Shown: positions 22,764 to 34,495, counted from the stretch's first letter. The stretch: 60,000 nt of DNA from Adiantum capillus-veneris (GCA_014529385.2 CM043966.1:87018087-87078086), one strand, 5' to 3'. Numbers and translations: made by a program. Notes: generated by a model not told the origin, from the sequence alone.

Positions 22764-23388
22764 CATTCCTGCAAATTAGCTTTCCACTCTCCCAATCCTG
22801 CAAAGCTTGCATTTTCATTAGCCATGGTCTTCCTAGGATAAATGGGTAACCATTTTCTTTGGTAGACATGACATAGAAATCCACTGCCTTCTTAATGCCA
22901 AAGGCCTCCACAAAAATATTTTTACAAATGCCTACGCACCTAGCCTTGCTATTGTTTGTCATCTTCACTTTAATTTCAGGTGTCTCATGGATGTGCATGC
23001 CTAGTCTTTGCATGAGCCCCTTTGTCATGATGCAAATTTGTGCAGCCCCATCCACTACACCTTTCCTAACCAATCTTCCTTTGATGTAACAATCTAGCAC
23101 AGGTGTAATATCCTCGTTCATTTTAGCACGTGCAATTTTTACAACAGGCACACTCTCTTTTACCTTTCTCCTAGTGCTAACTGACTTTGTTAAATCCCTT
23201 CTAACTTGTGTACATAATGCAAGGAATTGAGTCCATGAGATATCAGAATCCTTACCTCGCATGTCTTCCAACAGGTTGTATGGAGCCATACCATGTCCAA
23301 GAGGGAAGTCTTGGAGATTGATATGACGTCGAGTCCTCTTAGCTTCCTTGGTCTCCTTTTCCTTCTTGCCTCGTCCATGTCACTCTGT
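22764..23388 (-). pseudogene. pol: Ty3 gag C-terminus and protease (element B), right of the copia insertion
   Basis: The gag tail RRHINLQDFPLGHGMAPYNL corresponds to the QIDISDFPMGSRTQPYDL segment of G. Protease follows with KGVVDGAAQICIMTKGLMQR (G has YIDSGAEVCVMTEKLMHQ), so the D-S-G triad has become D-G-A. GYPFILGRPWLMKMQALQDW is conserved. The frame ends at KLICRNEN where copia C1 inserted, and resumes at 17337 with HKKVVFDMK. Confidence 0.82.
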
Positions 23389-23396
23389 GATGTGAC

Positions 23397-24157
23397 CCCG
23401 GGGGATTCACTCTATATACAAAATGGGATGCCACCTGCGATGAGCAGACAACTTTGATAAAACCCCTATATACGACTCATATTAGGGAATATGACCCCCC
23501 TTTCCACGCTTATACAAAATTCTATGCAAAAAGCTATCATACCCCTATCTTACATAAAATTTTGGTCTCACATGATTTAACTGAGTAAAATTAGTCAAAG
23601 AGCGTGTAGCATAGTGACTAGCAATGTACGAAAGAACCACTTTTGTTGATAACTAGATATACCCTCAATGTGTCTTAGTTTGAATTTCAAACTATGTGCC
23701 TGTTCAGCCTACACTCTAGCTACTCGTCCAATTCTGACCCATCTAAACTACTCAAAAAACATGGTTATAAAGTTGTGTTAGGTTCTCCGTGTAAATTTGC
23801 ATCTATACAAACTCTTTATAGCTTTCATACCCTCATCAAATGAGCTATAATAACAAAACAAGCAATTGATACAAAGCAATGTTGGTTCTTGCATGTATCT
23901 TGGTAGCTATTGACTCACAAGTTTGAGGGAAGACTCTTTTGGGATGCAATGATTTTGAAACACAAAAACTTCCTTTCATTTTTTCCTTTTCTCACTCCCG
24001 CCCCCCTAAATATGATACCCCCTCCCTTATTTTTAATCTTAGGAGATAAATTATTGGGGTCCTACCCCTAACTTATACGCTTATGTAGCTTGTCAAAAAA
24101 ACCCCCCTCCCCTACACTTACGTGGTGCGGTAAGTTTTCCATGGTGAATCCCCCGGG
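23397..24157. mobile_element. Non-autonomous DNA transposon with 14-bp inverted repeats and 8-bp target duplication
   Basis: Left end CCCGGGGGATTCAC (23397-23410) and right end GTGAATCCCCCGGG (24144-24157) are perfect inverted repeats. Both are flanked by GATGTGAC (23389-23396 and 24158-24165). The 761 bp inside has no ORF of note. It interrupts the gag C-terminus of element B, whose frame reads through the empty site as GVTSQSDMDE. Eight-base duplications are typical of hAT elements, but the termini do not start CA, so the superfamily is open. Confidence 0.85.
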
Positions 24158-24165
24158 GATGTGAC

Positions 24166-24842
24166 ACCTTCTTTATCTTTACCTTTTCCTCAGCCACACT
24201 TAATGCCATTTGCTTCAATGTCACCCTCTTTGGATTGTGTGACTTCTACAACATTGAAATTTGGGTCAGGAAAAGGTGAAACTCCTTCCACCCCTTGTGG
24301 AGATGGTCTTGGTCCACTTGGCCTTTGTAGAAGCCTCGGTTGTTGACCAGCTCCTTCACCTGCATTCATCACTTGGTAATTCAAGTTAGGTCTCCCTGTC
24401 TCCCCACGGGGCCGAGGACTATTATTCATCCCATTTCCAGACTCTCCGCAAATTCCAACATTGCAAGACTCTCCTAGGTCGTGGATCTTTCTCTTCAAAC
24501 TTCTTTGCTTGTCCCTTTGGACCTACAACTTGTGCAAGGTGAATTGACAGGCTGCTTAAAGATTTATTTAACTTCTCAATCACTTCCGCCGTTACCTCGG
24601 GAAGCTCCCTAGATGTCGATGCTTGTGACTTACCTTTGGGTCTAAGACCTTCTATTGGAACCTCTCCCCTTAGGCACTTGAGTTTCCTCTAATTCTTGGA
24701 AGGTCTAAATTCAGTTGCATCATAGGTGGTAGGTGCATCCATCTCCACTTTTACCTTAAGATTAGGAAAGAGTCCAGCTATGAATCTCTCCTTCTTTAGA
24801 AATTCTGCACCATCACCAGGGTTAGCAACATTTTGTATCCTG
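24166..24842 (-). pseudogene. gag: Ty3 gag fragment with degenerate zinc knuckle (element B)
   Basis: The frame near 24840-24690 reads NPGDGAEFLKKERFIAGLFP, matching NPGERAPNCLQKDRFISGLY of G. The later frame 24498-24190 has CGESGNGMNNSPRPRG where G has CGENGHGMYNCPHPRR: the His and last Cys of the knuckle are lost. It ends in a charged tail interrupted by the DNA transposon. The N-terminal third of gag is missing, replaced by the unclassified sequence to its right. Confidence 0.75.
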
Positions 24843-24843
24843 A

Positions 24844-25131
24844 GAGGGCCATACCCAGACTCGACCCTACTCACCTCCCTTAGTTCCCCAGACCAGGGAA
24901 TGACATAGATATATCTGTAGGTATCCCTCTCACTTGGGACCAACACTTAGATAGGACTCTGGCCTATCTCGAACGTGAACCCAATGTGAGGGCCATACCC
25001 AGACTTGACCCTACTCACCTCCCTCAGTCCTCCAGACCGTTCTAGGGAATGACGTAGATCTATCTACAGGTATCCCTCCCACTTGGGACCGACACTTAGA
25101 CAGGACTCCGGCCTATCTGGATTGCCAACCC
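24844..25131. repeat. 144-bp tandem duplication
   Basis: Copies at 24844-24987 and 24988-25131 both begin GAGGGCCATACCCAGACT and contain CACTTGGGACC..CACTTAGA and GGACTC.GGCCTATCT. They differ at roughly one site in ten. Confidence 0.88.
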
Positions 25132-25788
25132 AAAGGGGGTACATCCCTTCATTCAATGATTCTATCCGTTTCTCATAATCAATCTATCCTTGACAGCTTT
25201 TTGCACCCAAAATAGTGGTCCTTAGTCTTGATTTCTCTTGATCTTTTAACTTGAGGATCTGCACTTGCTTTCTTGTTCTCCCTTGGTTCATGGCGATAAC
25301 CCCTTTTTTCGGACAAGCAGTCACGGCAATTTATCAATTTCCCCTAAGAAGAGGGATCTTGCAATCCTACCTGGTCTCGCTCGTCTCCGATTACCCATTT
25401 TTATCCCACGTAGTGCTAGCGTTTAACATAAAAATTTTAAATCAACATCCGACCATCTGACCCTCTGGATCTGCCCACCCACCGAACCATTTCATGAAAA
25501 TCCCTTCCCGAGGTAGTACTTAACTACTATAAAATCAGGAAGACAGTAGTCTATCAGATATCATCAAACAACAAGCAGCATGCAATCTGTTGCATACCCT
25601 CGTTCAGGGAAATTCATCTGGTTGCTCCCACCAGATCCTTATTTAGAAACTTTTAATTCATTTCCTTTCTTTTATCTGCTATAATTAGCTTGTAACTAGT
25701 TTCCTAACTAATCATGCAACACATTTAGTTTCAACCAATTCATCTTACCTCCCCATTCACAATAATGTTTTCTAAATTGCAATCTATT
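25132..25788. other. Unclassified sequence replacing the N-terminal gag of element B
   Basis: Together with the 144-bp duplication this fills the gap between gag (to 24842) and the pre-gag ORF (from 25789), where about 330 bases of gag would be expected. No coding motif, inverted repeat ends or target duplication could be identified. It may be a diverged insertion accompanied by deletion. Confidence 0.4.
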
Positions 25789-26007
25789 TTACAACAAAAT
25801 AAAAATATTCATATCAAATGACCTATGATAATCAATAAGAGGCAAGATGACAGGGTTTGGTGATGCGAGAATTTCTCCTACTCTTTGGGCACCAAACATG
25901 AACACCATACGTTGTTGAAAATGGATTTTCCTACTAATTGCAATGTTTATTCTAATGTGTGGAGTGAAATGAAAGGGGAAAACCTCTATTCTTGGGCCAT
26001 TATCCAT
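25789..26007 (-). CDS. Pre-gag small ORF, family P1 (element B), open
   Basis: 72 codons from ATG to stop, uninterrupted although the rest of the element is broken. The core RKIHFQQRMVFMFGAQRVGE matches RKIFFQQRLVFYFGAERLRE of the G copy, and the tail is SFDMNIFILL. The protein alternates hydrophobic and basic residues; no signal peptide, zinc site or known domain is seen. It lies second after the primer site here, following P2 by 14 bases. It shares a pattern with P2 (K..FQ, then G..RL or RV, S..NP.ILPLI.Y, IF.F), suggesting a tandem duplication. Its role in the element's life cycle is unknown. Confidence 0.6.
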   Translation of the reverse strand: MDNGPRIEVFPFHFTPHIRINIAISRKIHFQQRMVFMFGAQRVGEILASPNPVILPLIDYHRSFDMNIFILL

Positions 26008-26021
26008 GGTCTATGCATGAC

Positions 26022-26240
26022 CTAATTCTTAAAACAAAACAAAAATATAGACGTCCAACTAAGGTTGTACCTAATGAGAGGCAAAATAAAAGGATTTACT
26101 GATACGTTTATCTCTGCCAACCTAAGAGGACCTAAAATTCTACAAATTACACGTTGAAATTGCACCTTAGTACTAACAATTATGTGTACCTTTTGCCTTG
26201 CAATGGGAATGAAAGGATCATACAGATTCTCGTGATTCAT
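26022..26240 (-). CDS. Pre-gag small ORF, family P2 (element B), open
   Basis: 72 codons beginning MNHENLYDPF. IPIARQKVHIIVSTKVQFQ and NPFILPLIRY align with PLARQTVHIIASTKLRFQ and NPFILPLIRY of the P2 ORF in element G (51082-51294). It starts about 54 bases after the primer site, so it would be the first ORF on the genomic RNA. In element G the order is reversed (P1 then P2). Function unknown. Confidence 0.6.
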   Translation of the reverse strand: MNHENLYDPFIPIARQKVHIIVSTKVQFQRVICRILGPLRLAEINVSVNPFILPLIRYNLSWTSIFLFCFKN

Positions 26241-26293
26241 GCAAGCTACTTGATTATGCTAAAGGTCGAGCCTTCACAAAAATACACAACCCA

Positions 26294-26311
26294 TCCTCCG
26301 TGGGGGCACCA
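26294..26311 (-). promoter_or_regulatory. Primer binding site of element B
   Basis: On the minus strand TGGTGCCCCCACGGAGGA, three bases from the LTR end at 26315. Same type as A and G. Confidence 0.8.
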
Positions 26312-26314
26312 ATT

Positions 26315-26488
26315 TGAGGCGGTCCGGGGCGGGCAACAAGAACAGTGGCCTCTAAGCACCCTTGTAGGCTCCCGTGCTCCTCAATTGGGTTGGGGTTGGA
26401 AAAAACAACAAACACACGCACAAACCCGCAACCTAACCCTACACAAATTTGGGGCACCACCTAGTTTTGGATGCGAACTAGGACGCGT

Positions 26489-26528
<40 letters not shown>

Positions 26529-28917
26529 TGCTTGGGCTTCTTTGAAATGTATCGGCAATGATCAAGCAAACACAATTATATATGTAAGAAAGAGAGAGAA
26601 GAGGGAGGGGGTGCTTGTTGCATTAATACCTTCTTACAAATCTGTCATGACCGATTAAAGTGAGATTAGTATTTGTTCAACATAGCTTGGGTAAATTTCA
26701 CCACGACACATCACAAGAAAAGCCACCCCAATCACTGTCTTAAGGCCAGGGGAGTCCTCTCCACCCTGTCGCCCTCTTACAATATGTGGGATTTATGGCT
26801 AAATTGATGAAAACACCCAGACACAAGCTATCAAGAACTAAAAAAATCACCAAGACACTTACACATCATTGTTGTCCATTACTTCACGTTGGAAGAGAGA
26901 CAAAGTATCCAAGCTTAGTCCAAATCCACCCTCCTTGATTTAGCAAATGTTGGGCTTACACTAGTAGGAGGAATGAGAGATTTCCCACTCTCAATTGAAT
27001 GATCGCTCTCTCTCTTACAATGGCATAGAGTTCCTGTGCTAATCACCCCTATTACAACACATGCACATGCATACGACAATGAGCTTCCACTCAAGAGCTC
27101 CTTCTAGAGAGGTTGAGCTTGGCTTCTCAAGCTATAGCATAGTGCTCTTGCTTATGGCTCCCCCTTTGTGCTAGCTACACCCTCCTTTTATAGCAATTTT
27201 GAGGGCTAGGGTTACTCCTCTAACCATGGTTGGGTTAGATTTTCAGCACTTATCTAATTTCTTTTTCTTGGAACTATCAAGAAGTTGGTGTGGATAGATG
27301 AAGAAGAGAGAGAGGAGAGAAGTGGAGGTGATAGGACTTTTCATAGTAGGTTAGTGTTAGTAAATTAGTAGAGTTAGTATTTTTATTGATTTACAAATGG
27401 AATTGGATATTTAAAATGGGAGTATCCATGTAGGATACAAATAAGGAAGAAAAACTCTTAATAGGTAAGAAACATGGATTTCTTACAAATGTCAATGCTC
27501 CAAGTGTCTTGAGTAGGGTCAATTTTGACGCTTGTTGACGGTCCACTAGCCTTGACGGTACGTTTTTTCTCCACTCTTGACCTTCCTTGGGAGCCAAGGT
27601 AAGTGAACATGAGTAATCAATCACCATGATGCTGTCTTTCAAGAGAAGAGGCTGAATTTTGTCGTTTTTTTTATAAATATAGGTAATATGGAAGAGGAAA
27701 AATGAGACTAGGTGGTCAATTTTGGAATGGAAGTGTGTGTAGGAGACATGAGTTCACCATGGTTTCTCTTATTCTTCAAGGTTGAGAAGAAGGTGAGTAG
27801 GGTGCAGAGAGGAGTGGTGAGAGAGGTGGGGATGATGAGTGGAGAGGTGTGTGTGAAAGAGGAAAATGGTAAAGTGGAAGAGGGAGTGTGGCTGCATAGC
27901 ATGGGCAAACTGGGGCCCACCAATAAAATCATAGCTCACAGCTCGTAGCTCAAAACAATATGAAAAAATTTAAGGTGAAAGTTAAGCCCACGAGCTACAA
28001 CTTTTGTATGTATCACCTTTTCAAATTCGAGGAGCATGTGATCTTTAAAAATTCAGCAAAACCGACTATGTTTTCCACTACACAAGGTCCTTGTGAGGTC
28101 CTTCTTTGGATGATTCTTTTGAATACCTCCAAGAGTGAGCTCCCCATGGTACATGCATGCATTTCACATACCCTTGACCTTATTTGGTAGGTCTATAGTT
28201 GAAGATATTGTTGAGATCATGATATAAGTGAATAGTACAACTAAGAAAGTCAAATATTGAGGGGTTTAAAAAAATATGTACATGTCAAATATAAATAATA
28301 TAGGTGGAAAAAATATAAAGGGGTCAAAATAAATCTCTCTCATTAGAAGTCTACCATAAAAAGATGAATATTTTTGGTGTTCTAATTTATGAGAGTAAAA
28401 GAGAATAGATGTAGGAAGGAAAAATCACAATAGTGAAAAAATATACACATAAATAAAACTAGTTTTTTTGTATTTTTGTTGGGATGGAGTTACACCAAAA
28501 ATAAGAGAAGCTTGCATGAAATTATTTTTATATGGAATAAAGAGTGTGCAAAATGGTAAGAAAAAATATGGTAATGGTGAGTCAATGTACATAGCATAAA
28601 TAACACACCATAGGTAAAAATATTTAAATAAATACCAAAATAATTATAAAAAATCCTTTTATTTAGGCCCTATATACAATGAAATATTTATACACTAATG
28701 GGCCATAATATTTTTTATTTTTTATTTTATTTATTTTTTGGCTCAACTAGCCTAGTGACTAGCTAATTAAGGGTTTTTAAGAAGATATGGGAAAAGTCCC
28801 CTAACTCACACATGCCTATGTATAGTGAAATGGTAGGGATAACCAAAATGTTTGAGTGATTTGATAGGGTGAGGTAGCTTACTATGGCAATTATGGAAAG
28901 CTGAAAAATGGCTATCA
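26315..28917 (-). repeat. 5' LTR of element B, full length (2,603 bp)
   Basis: Plus-strand start TGAGGCGG, plus-strand end GCTATCA (TGATAGC...CCGCCTCA in element orientation). The U3 start is set by comparison with the third copy at 58616-60000, whose similarity begins at TGATAGC. Contains (GA)17 at 26491-26525, hairpin motif 26454-26484, TATA at 27183-27192 and the antisense open frame 27727-27948. It is one 44-bp unit where the 3' LTR has three. Confidence 0.85.
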
Positions 28918-30059
28918 GTGCATTAGGCCCAAAACAGCCATTTCTTACGGTTGATTGCATATAAATAAGAGTGGGGATTTTTGTAGGACATGAGATAAAA
29001 TGCCCCATTAACTTCAATGGGTTGGTGATCAAAACATATGGTTGCTTTTGCCTCACTACTTCTTTTTGGGACAAAAAAAAGTACAAAAAGTTGCATTTAT
29101 GCCATTTTGCGGACATATCATCAAAGTTTCTATAGTCACGCTCAATACCTGTACTATATACACGTTTTCTTATTCTACTTTGGGCCATTGGATTCAAAAG
29201 AAGCAGTGGAGCATGTCAAAATAATAATGGATCTCTTACTAAGTGGAACCTTGGGGACAATTATGAAGTGCTAAATACAACAAGTATGAAAAAACTGGGT
29301 TTACCATTATGACCTCTAAATCCCAAAGAAACTACTCAATATCTAGACAAATTTTTAGTTTATGATTAGATATGTTTACTACCTACAAATTACCCACAAT
29401 TGGCCTAAGAAACTAGCAATATTGAGAAAGGTATACTTGCTACACTAAAATGTCTCTTATTCTGGAGCAATCAAAAAACTAAATCATCATCATATACTAT
29501 GCTATATAGTGTATTAGGTCCCCAAAACTCAAGAAAGATTATCTTTATGTTATACATGCCACTTACACAATCAAAATAATTGCATTTGGATATAAGAAAG
29601 CCACCAAAAAATCATAAAAGTGCTCATTTTGGCCAAAAAACATGATTATGCAATCTTTGTAATTTGGTCACAACTTTAAATTTTAACACTTAGTTCTCCC
29701 TTGAAGGATCAAAACATGTTGAGAACTATGAAGGCTTATCCTCTAGCAATCTAAACCTCACAAAATTTAGAGTGGTATAGCTGCAAAAATTTGACAAAAG
29801 GCCATAAAAGGATTTTTTCACACAGTTTAGGTTCAAAAATGTTGTGCAAGAGCAAGGTTAATGGTGGTGAGATTGATATTCCAAAAACAAATTCAAGTTT
29901 TTTTCAGCTCATAAGACAAATTTGTGGATATATAGCACCTAGAAACTCATTTTCATAGTCTTCAAATAATTCAAGAAAAATGGTCAGTAAACAGGACACA
30001 AAAGTGTCCAAGGGCATAAAAGTGTCCTGTTACCATTCTAGTGTTAATTAAGCTATATT
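28918..30059. other. AT-rich flank without a gene
   Basis: No coding motif on either strand. Short frames crossing 28763-29274 overlap the LTR edge and look accidental. Direct repeats of AAAAGTGTCC occur near 29999-30028. Confidence 0.5.
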
Positions 30060-30570
30060 ATCTCATTAAGAGCTGGCTTCACTTCATCTTCTATCTTTTG
30101 CTTCTTCATTTGTAAATTGGCACTCTCTTTGGATACCTCAACCATCTAGAAGGTGAGGGTATCCCTTTCCTCTTTTTCTTCTTTCAGAATCTTGATTTGT
30201 GCTTCTTGCTTGCTCTCTGCACTTTTTTCTCTCTGAATAGCTCTTTGCAGCTCTTTGGTGAGGTTGTCATGCTCTCCTATTAAATTTTCCTCGCTCATCA
30301 TGAGCATGTTGTGTTCCTCAACCATGGTGAGAGACCTTGTTCTGATTCTATCTAGTATTTGGTGGGAAGCTCTCACATCTTCTTCATTTATTGCTACCAC
30401 ACTCTTTGATGTTGGCCTAGGTAGTGGTCTAGCTAGGGGAAACCTTGTTCTAATTCTATCTAGTATTTGGTGGGAAGCTCTCACATCTTCTTCATTTATT
30501 GCTACCACACTCTTTGTTGTTGGCCTAGGTAGCGGTCTAGCCAGGGGAGACTTGGTGGCCCATAATTAGC
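30060..30570 (-). pseudogene. Coiled-coil protein fragment with a 36-residue tandem repeat (minus strand)
   Basis: The minus-strand frame encodes a Glu/Lys/Gln-rich heptad protein (DNLTKELQRAIQREKSAESK) crossing one TAG near 30147 into EVSKESANLQMKKQKIEDEV. A 108-bp unit (30335-30442 and 30443-30550) repeats VVAINEEDVRASHQILDRIR as two 36-residue copies. It is antisense to the Ty3 pol frames that begin at about 30580. It could be the gag-like or extra coiled-coil ORF of another retroelement fragment; the coiled-coil ORF at 39485-40027 is similar in style but not clearly homologous. Confidence 0.45.
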
Positions 30571-30580
30571 AAAAATACCA

Positions 30581-31130
30581 TTGGAGGAGGTCACCACGGG
30601 CTCTCCAGATGCCTCCATCTTGGTAATAGTGGGATTGGTACCAAGCATGGTACTCCAAATGATGATAATGTTGTTGGATGGGGGTTCAAGAGTGAATATT
30701 CTTCCTGAATCAGTTTGCAAGAAACTGAACCTCACAAAATGGGAACCAACACCTTTTCAGGTAAAGATGGCTAATCAAAGAAGGGTACAACCTTTGGGGA
30801 TTCTCAGAAATTAGACAATCAATGTGGGAGGATTACTTTTTGAAATCAATTTTGTGGTACTTAATCTAAATCAGCATGCTCTTACCCAATGATTTTGGGA
30901 AGATCATGACCTAGGGCAGCTAAGGTGAAGCAATTATGGGGAGTAGGCACAATTGTGATCAAGCATAAGAACAAAAAGTTGAGGATGCAGATGGTACAAA
31001 AGAAGACTATTCCACCTGTTTTTAGACCTCTGTATGCAAAAGGTATCAATATGGGTCAAGCTATTGAGGAAGATGAAAAAGAAGAATTTATTCAAAAGAA
31101 ACAAAACATTAGTTTCAATTTTTGAATTTG
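30581..31130 (+). pseudogene. pol: Ty3 protease region (element E)
   Basis: LLDGGSRVNILPESVCKKLN is the protease active-site region with the triad D-G-G, followed by WEPTPFQVKMANQRRVQPLG. Stops and frameshifts break the rest; a later frame (30925-31125) has QLWGVGTIVIKHKNKKLRMQ, where the post-protease tail lies. The upstream gag is not present. Confidence 0.65.
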
Positions 31131-31225
31131 ATGTGTAGAAAATTACAGATACAATTGAAAAGCAAAAACAATTACATAAATTGAAACTGAAAGAAACTAG
31201 GAAGAAAACAACCAACGAGTAGAGA

Positions 31226-32215
31226 TTGGAGGAGGAGAAAGAAGTCACTGAAGAGATCAAATATTCAAAGAAGATGTTTGAAGAACGAATGTCTAAGAGT
31301 TCAAGAGTCAGAGAAGATGAATTGGAGGATATGAATTTGGAAATTGGACATGACCCAAAAAAGGTGAATGTATTCACTAAATTGGATAATGATTTCAAAG
31401 AAGAATTGAAAGCTTTGTTATGGGTTTAAATATGTCTTTGCTTGGTCATATACTGATATGAAGGGAGGAGATCGAGATGTATGTCAACACACTATAAAAT
31501 TGAAGATAGATGTAGTGCCAGCAAAGCAACAGAGGTACAGGATGGACCCTAATTATGCCAAGCAGGTTAAGAATGAAATAGATAAATTGTTGAAAGTTGC
31601 TTTCATTTACCCTGTGGATAAAGTGACTTGGTTATCACCAATTGTGGTAGTTCAAAAGAAGAATGGAAAAATGAGGGTGTGTGTTGACTACATGAAACTA
31701 AATGCTATAGCAATTACTAATCCATTTCCTTTGCCATATTGTGACACTATGTTGGATGCAGTGGCTGGAGCATAAATATAAGCTTTTTGGATGGTTTCAG
31801 TGGATACAACTAAATTAGAGTGGCCCTCAAGGAAAGAGATAAAATAACTTTCATAACTAAATGGAGAGTGTATGCTTCCACTGTTCTGAAATTTGGATTG
31901 AAGAATGCACCACCTACTTTTCAAAAGTGGGTTATGGAAATCTTTGGTCCTTACTTGACTACTTTCATGAAGGTATGTCTAGATGATTTTAGTGTGTTAG
32001 GAAACAAGGAGGGTCATCTCCACCATTTGAGATTATGTTTTGAAAAATGCAAAGAAGCAAGGCTTTCATTGAATCCTACTAAGTGTGCTTTTGTTGTCAA
32101 AAGAGGTATCTTATTGGGCCATATGATTAGTAAAGAGGGAATAAGAATAGATCCAAGGAAGGTGGAAGCAATCCTGAAAGCTTTACCACCAAAGATAGTG
32201 AATCAACTATGATAT
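31226..32215 (+). pseudogene. pol: Ty3 reverse transcriptase (element E)
   Basis: Segments in order: a Glu/Lys-rich linker (31226-31429), QQRYRMDPNYAKQVKNEIDK, WLSPIVVVQKKNGKMRVCVD, a frameshift and stop near 31773, then FGLKNAPPTFQKWVMEIFGP and the catalytic KVCLDDFSVLGNK (LDD present), and LLGHMISKEGIRIDPRKVEA. Sequence differs clearly from A, B and G, so E is a different Ty3 lineage. Confidence 0.85.
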
Positions 32216-32800
32216 TTAATGGACAAGTAACGTGGCATGGAAGATTTTTGAGAGTTTTGGCTCATGTTTGTGTTCCCCTTACTCAATTGACAAAAGAAAG
32301 GATGTAGAATTTGTGTGGAAAGAAGAATAGGAAGATGCATTTAACTTGCTGAAGAAAATGCTGGTGACTGCACCAGTCCTGATTTTCTCCTGATTGGAAG
32401 CTACCTTTTCATCTGTTTGTAGATGCATCCCTTTTCGTTGTGGGTGCAGTTCTGATGCAAGAACCTGAAAAATAATGGTTTAAATTAAACCTATTTATTA
32501 TGCCAATAGAGTGCTCTCATTTGTAGAAAGAAACTTCACAGTTACTAAAAGAAAATTTTGTGGGATGATTTCTGGATTGTACAAATTCGGACATTACTTG
32601 TTGGCAAACAAAGTAGTGATCCATGTGGATCATCAGGCTCTGGTGTATTTAGTCAATAATCCACATCTTTCAGGAAGGCTGGCTAGATGGGTACTATTGA
32701 TGCAAGAATTTGTCTATTCAATTATTCACAGGCAAGATCAAGAGCACGTGATAGGATAGCTGACTATTTGAGCAGGTTAGCTATACAGGAGAGCCACCTA
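32216..32800 (+). pseudogene. pol: Ty3 RNase H region (element E)
   Basis: Shows DASLFVVGAVLMQEPEK, ERNFTVTKRKFCGMISGLYK, and VIHVDHQALVYLVNNPHLSG ending LLMQEFVYSIIHRQDQEHVI. Several stops and frameshifts. No additional plant-type RNase H could be seen after it, another difference from B and G. Confidence 0.75.
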
Positions 32801-32918
32801 CTGAAGTAATAGATGAGTTACCTAATGCAAATCTATTTCCAGTGGATTTTGTGGATAATGAGGATTCTTGGTATGAAGATATGTTATATTTTCTACTGCA
32901 TGGAATCTTCCCAAAACA

Positions 32919-33985
32919 ATGTCAGTGGTCAGAAGAAGAAAATTGGCATGGAGAAGTAGAACATTTACAGTGATTATGGGTGTTCTTTACAAAAGAGGAA
33001 TAGATCAAGTTTTGAGGAGGTGTGTTCAAAAATTTGAAGAGAAATTGATCTTGAATGAAGCACATACAGGTGAGGCTGGTGGCCATTTCTCAGAGGATAT
33101 TACAACAAAGAAGATTTTCCAGGAAAATTTGTGGTGGCCATCATTTTCAAAGATGCTCATCAAACTTGTTTAACCTGTCAAAGAGATGCCAAACCAATGG
33201 ATGTGGACAACAAGCCTTTACAACCAATTCTCCCTTTAGAACCTTTTCAAAAGTGGGGTCTTGACTTTGTGGGTCCTGTCAAGCCAGCTGCAAAGTTTAC
33301 AAGTAACCAATATATTTTAGTGGCAACTGACTATTGCACTAAATGGGTGGAGGCACAAGCAATGAAGGATAATAAGGTAGAGAGTGTGGAAAAGTTCTTG
33401 TACAAGAATATAATGACCAGGTTTGGGTGTCCAACGGAATTGGTCTCTAATCACGGAGTTCACTTCATAAATAAAGTAATCAAGAGGTTGACTAAATATC
33501 ATTTTATTATTAACAAAGAAGTCCACAGTATATTATCCGTAGGAAAATGGTCAAGCAAAATGCACAAACAAAACTTTGGTCAAGATCTTGAGAAGGATAG
33601 TTTCAACAGGACAGATTGGGATACAAAGTCGGAGTCTGCATTGTGGGTTTTTAGGAGAGCTTTCAAGGTCGCTGCAAGCATGACTCCATTTAAAATGGTG
33701 TATGGGTTAGAAGCTATTGTACCAATGAAATTTGTGGTTCTTAGTCTGAGAGTTGCAGTGAAATATAGATTGTCAGGAGATCTTGCAGTAGTTCTTAGAC
33801 AGAAACAACTTTTGATATTAGAAGAAAACAGAATTCAGGGGAGAAGACAAGCTTGGTTGGACAAAAATTTGAAGTATAGATCATTTGCAGAGGGTGACTG
33901 GGTACTAATGTACAATAGAAAATTGGGGAAAAGACCGGGAAAATTGAAGCTTAGATACTTGGGACCTTTTCAGGTGGATGAATAA
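32919..33985 (+). pseudogene. pol: Ty3 integrase (element E), catalytic residues altered
   Basis: Zinc-binding part HTGEAGGHFSEDI and CLTCQRDA lie in two frames. The core begins KWGLDFVGPVKPA (first Asp present), then TELVSNHGVHFINK, where the second Asp is Asn. The third acid, normally Glu in the NGQ-E motif, reads Lys in the shifted frame near 33545. The C-terminal part has PFKMVYGLEAIVPMKF and EGDWVLMYNRKLGKRPGKLK. Any one of these changes would inactivate the enzyme. Confidence 0.82.
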
Positions 33986-34303
33986 GTGAGGCCTTCAACT
34001 TATTTGTTAGTAGATGAGCAAGGAAGGATTTATCCAAAGGCAGTAAATGGCCATGTGTAGGATACCAAGGGGAACATATTTGGAAGCTATTGGCTCAGCC
34101 CTGAGTTGTTGGGAACCATGTTTAATCTGCATGTGGAGGAAGACATTTAGGTTACTAAGGCTTTTGAACTTGATGAAAATAGAGTTTGGTCCTACACAGG
34201 GTAATAGAGGTTATACCGTATTGCTAAGAGACAGAACCCTTTCAGATTTTAGCAAATCAGGTGGTACTTGGAGAGGGTCTGTGTGCTAGTGAAGCTCGCA
34301 TAC
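33986..34303 (+). other. Tail of element E up to the copia insertion
   Basis: Weak frames continue after the integrase stop and end where copia C2 begins at 34304. Near the end, one frame reads CASEARI and the sequence beyond C2 resumes with a coiled-coil frame, so the two may once have been continuous. The LTR of E was not found. Confidence 0.35.
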
Positions 34304-34495
34304 TGAAGGAGTACGAGCGGAAGTGTGATGCGAGAGAGAGTGCAAGAAGAAGAGCACGACGATATGGTGAACTCGCTCTACTGTAATGTGTAGATCATAG
34401 TGAGTTCTTATTAGGTTTTTACAAAAGAATATGTGTACATACCTAGTGGCCCGCCCACTTACCTGGGCGACCACATTGGGCTTTATACCCCAACA
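34304..34495 (-). repeat. 3' LTR of copia C2
   Basis: TGAAGGAG...CCCAACA on the plus strand, close match to both C1 LTRs. Confidence 0.92.

Noticed and set aside
28763-29197. 144-codon minus-strand ORF
   Set aside because: It straddles the LTR edge at 28917, has AT-driven composition and no motif; the third LTR copy does not keep it.
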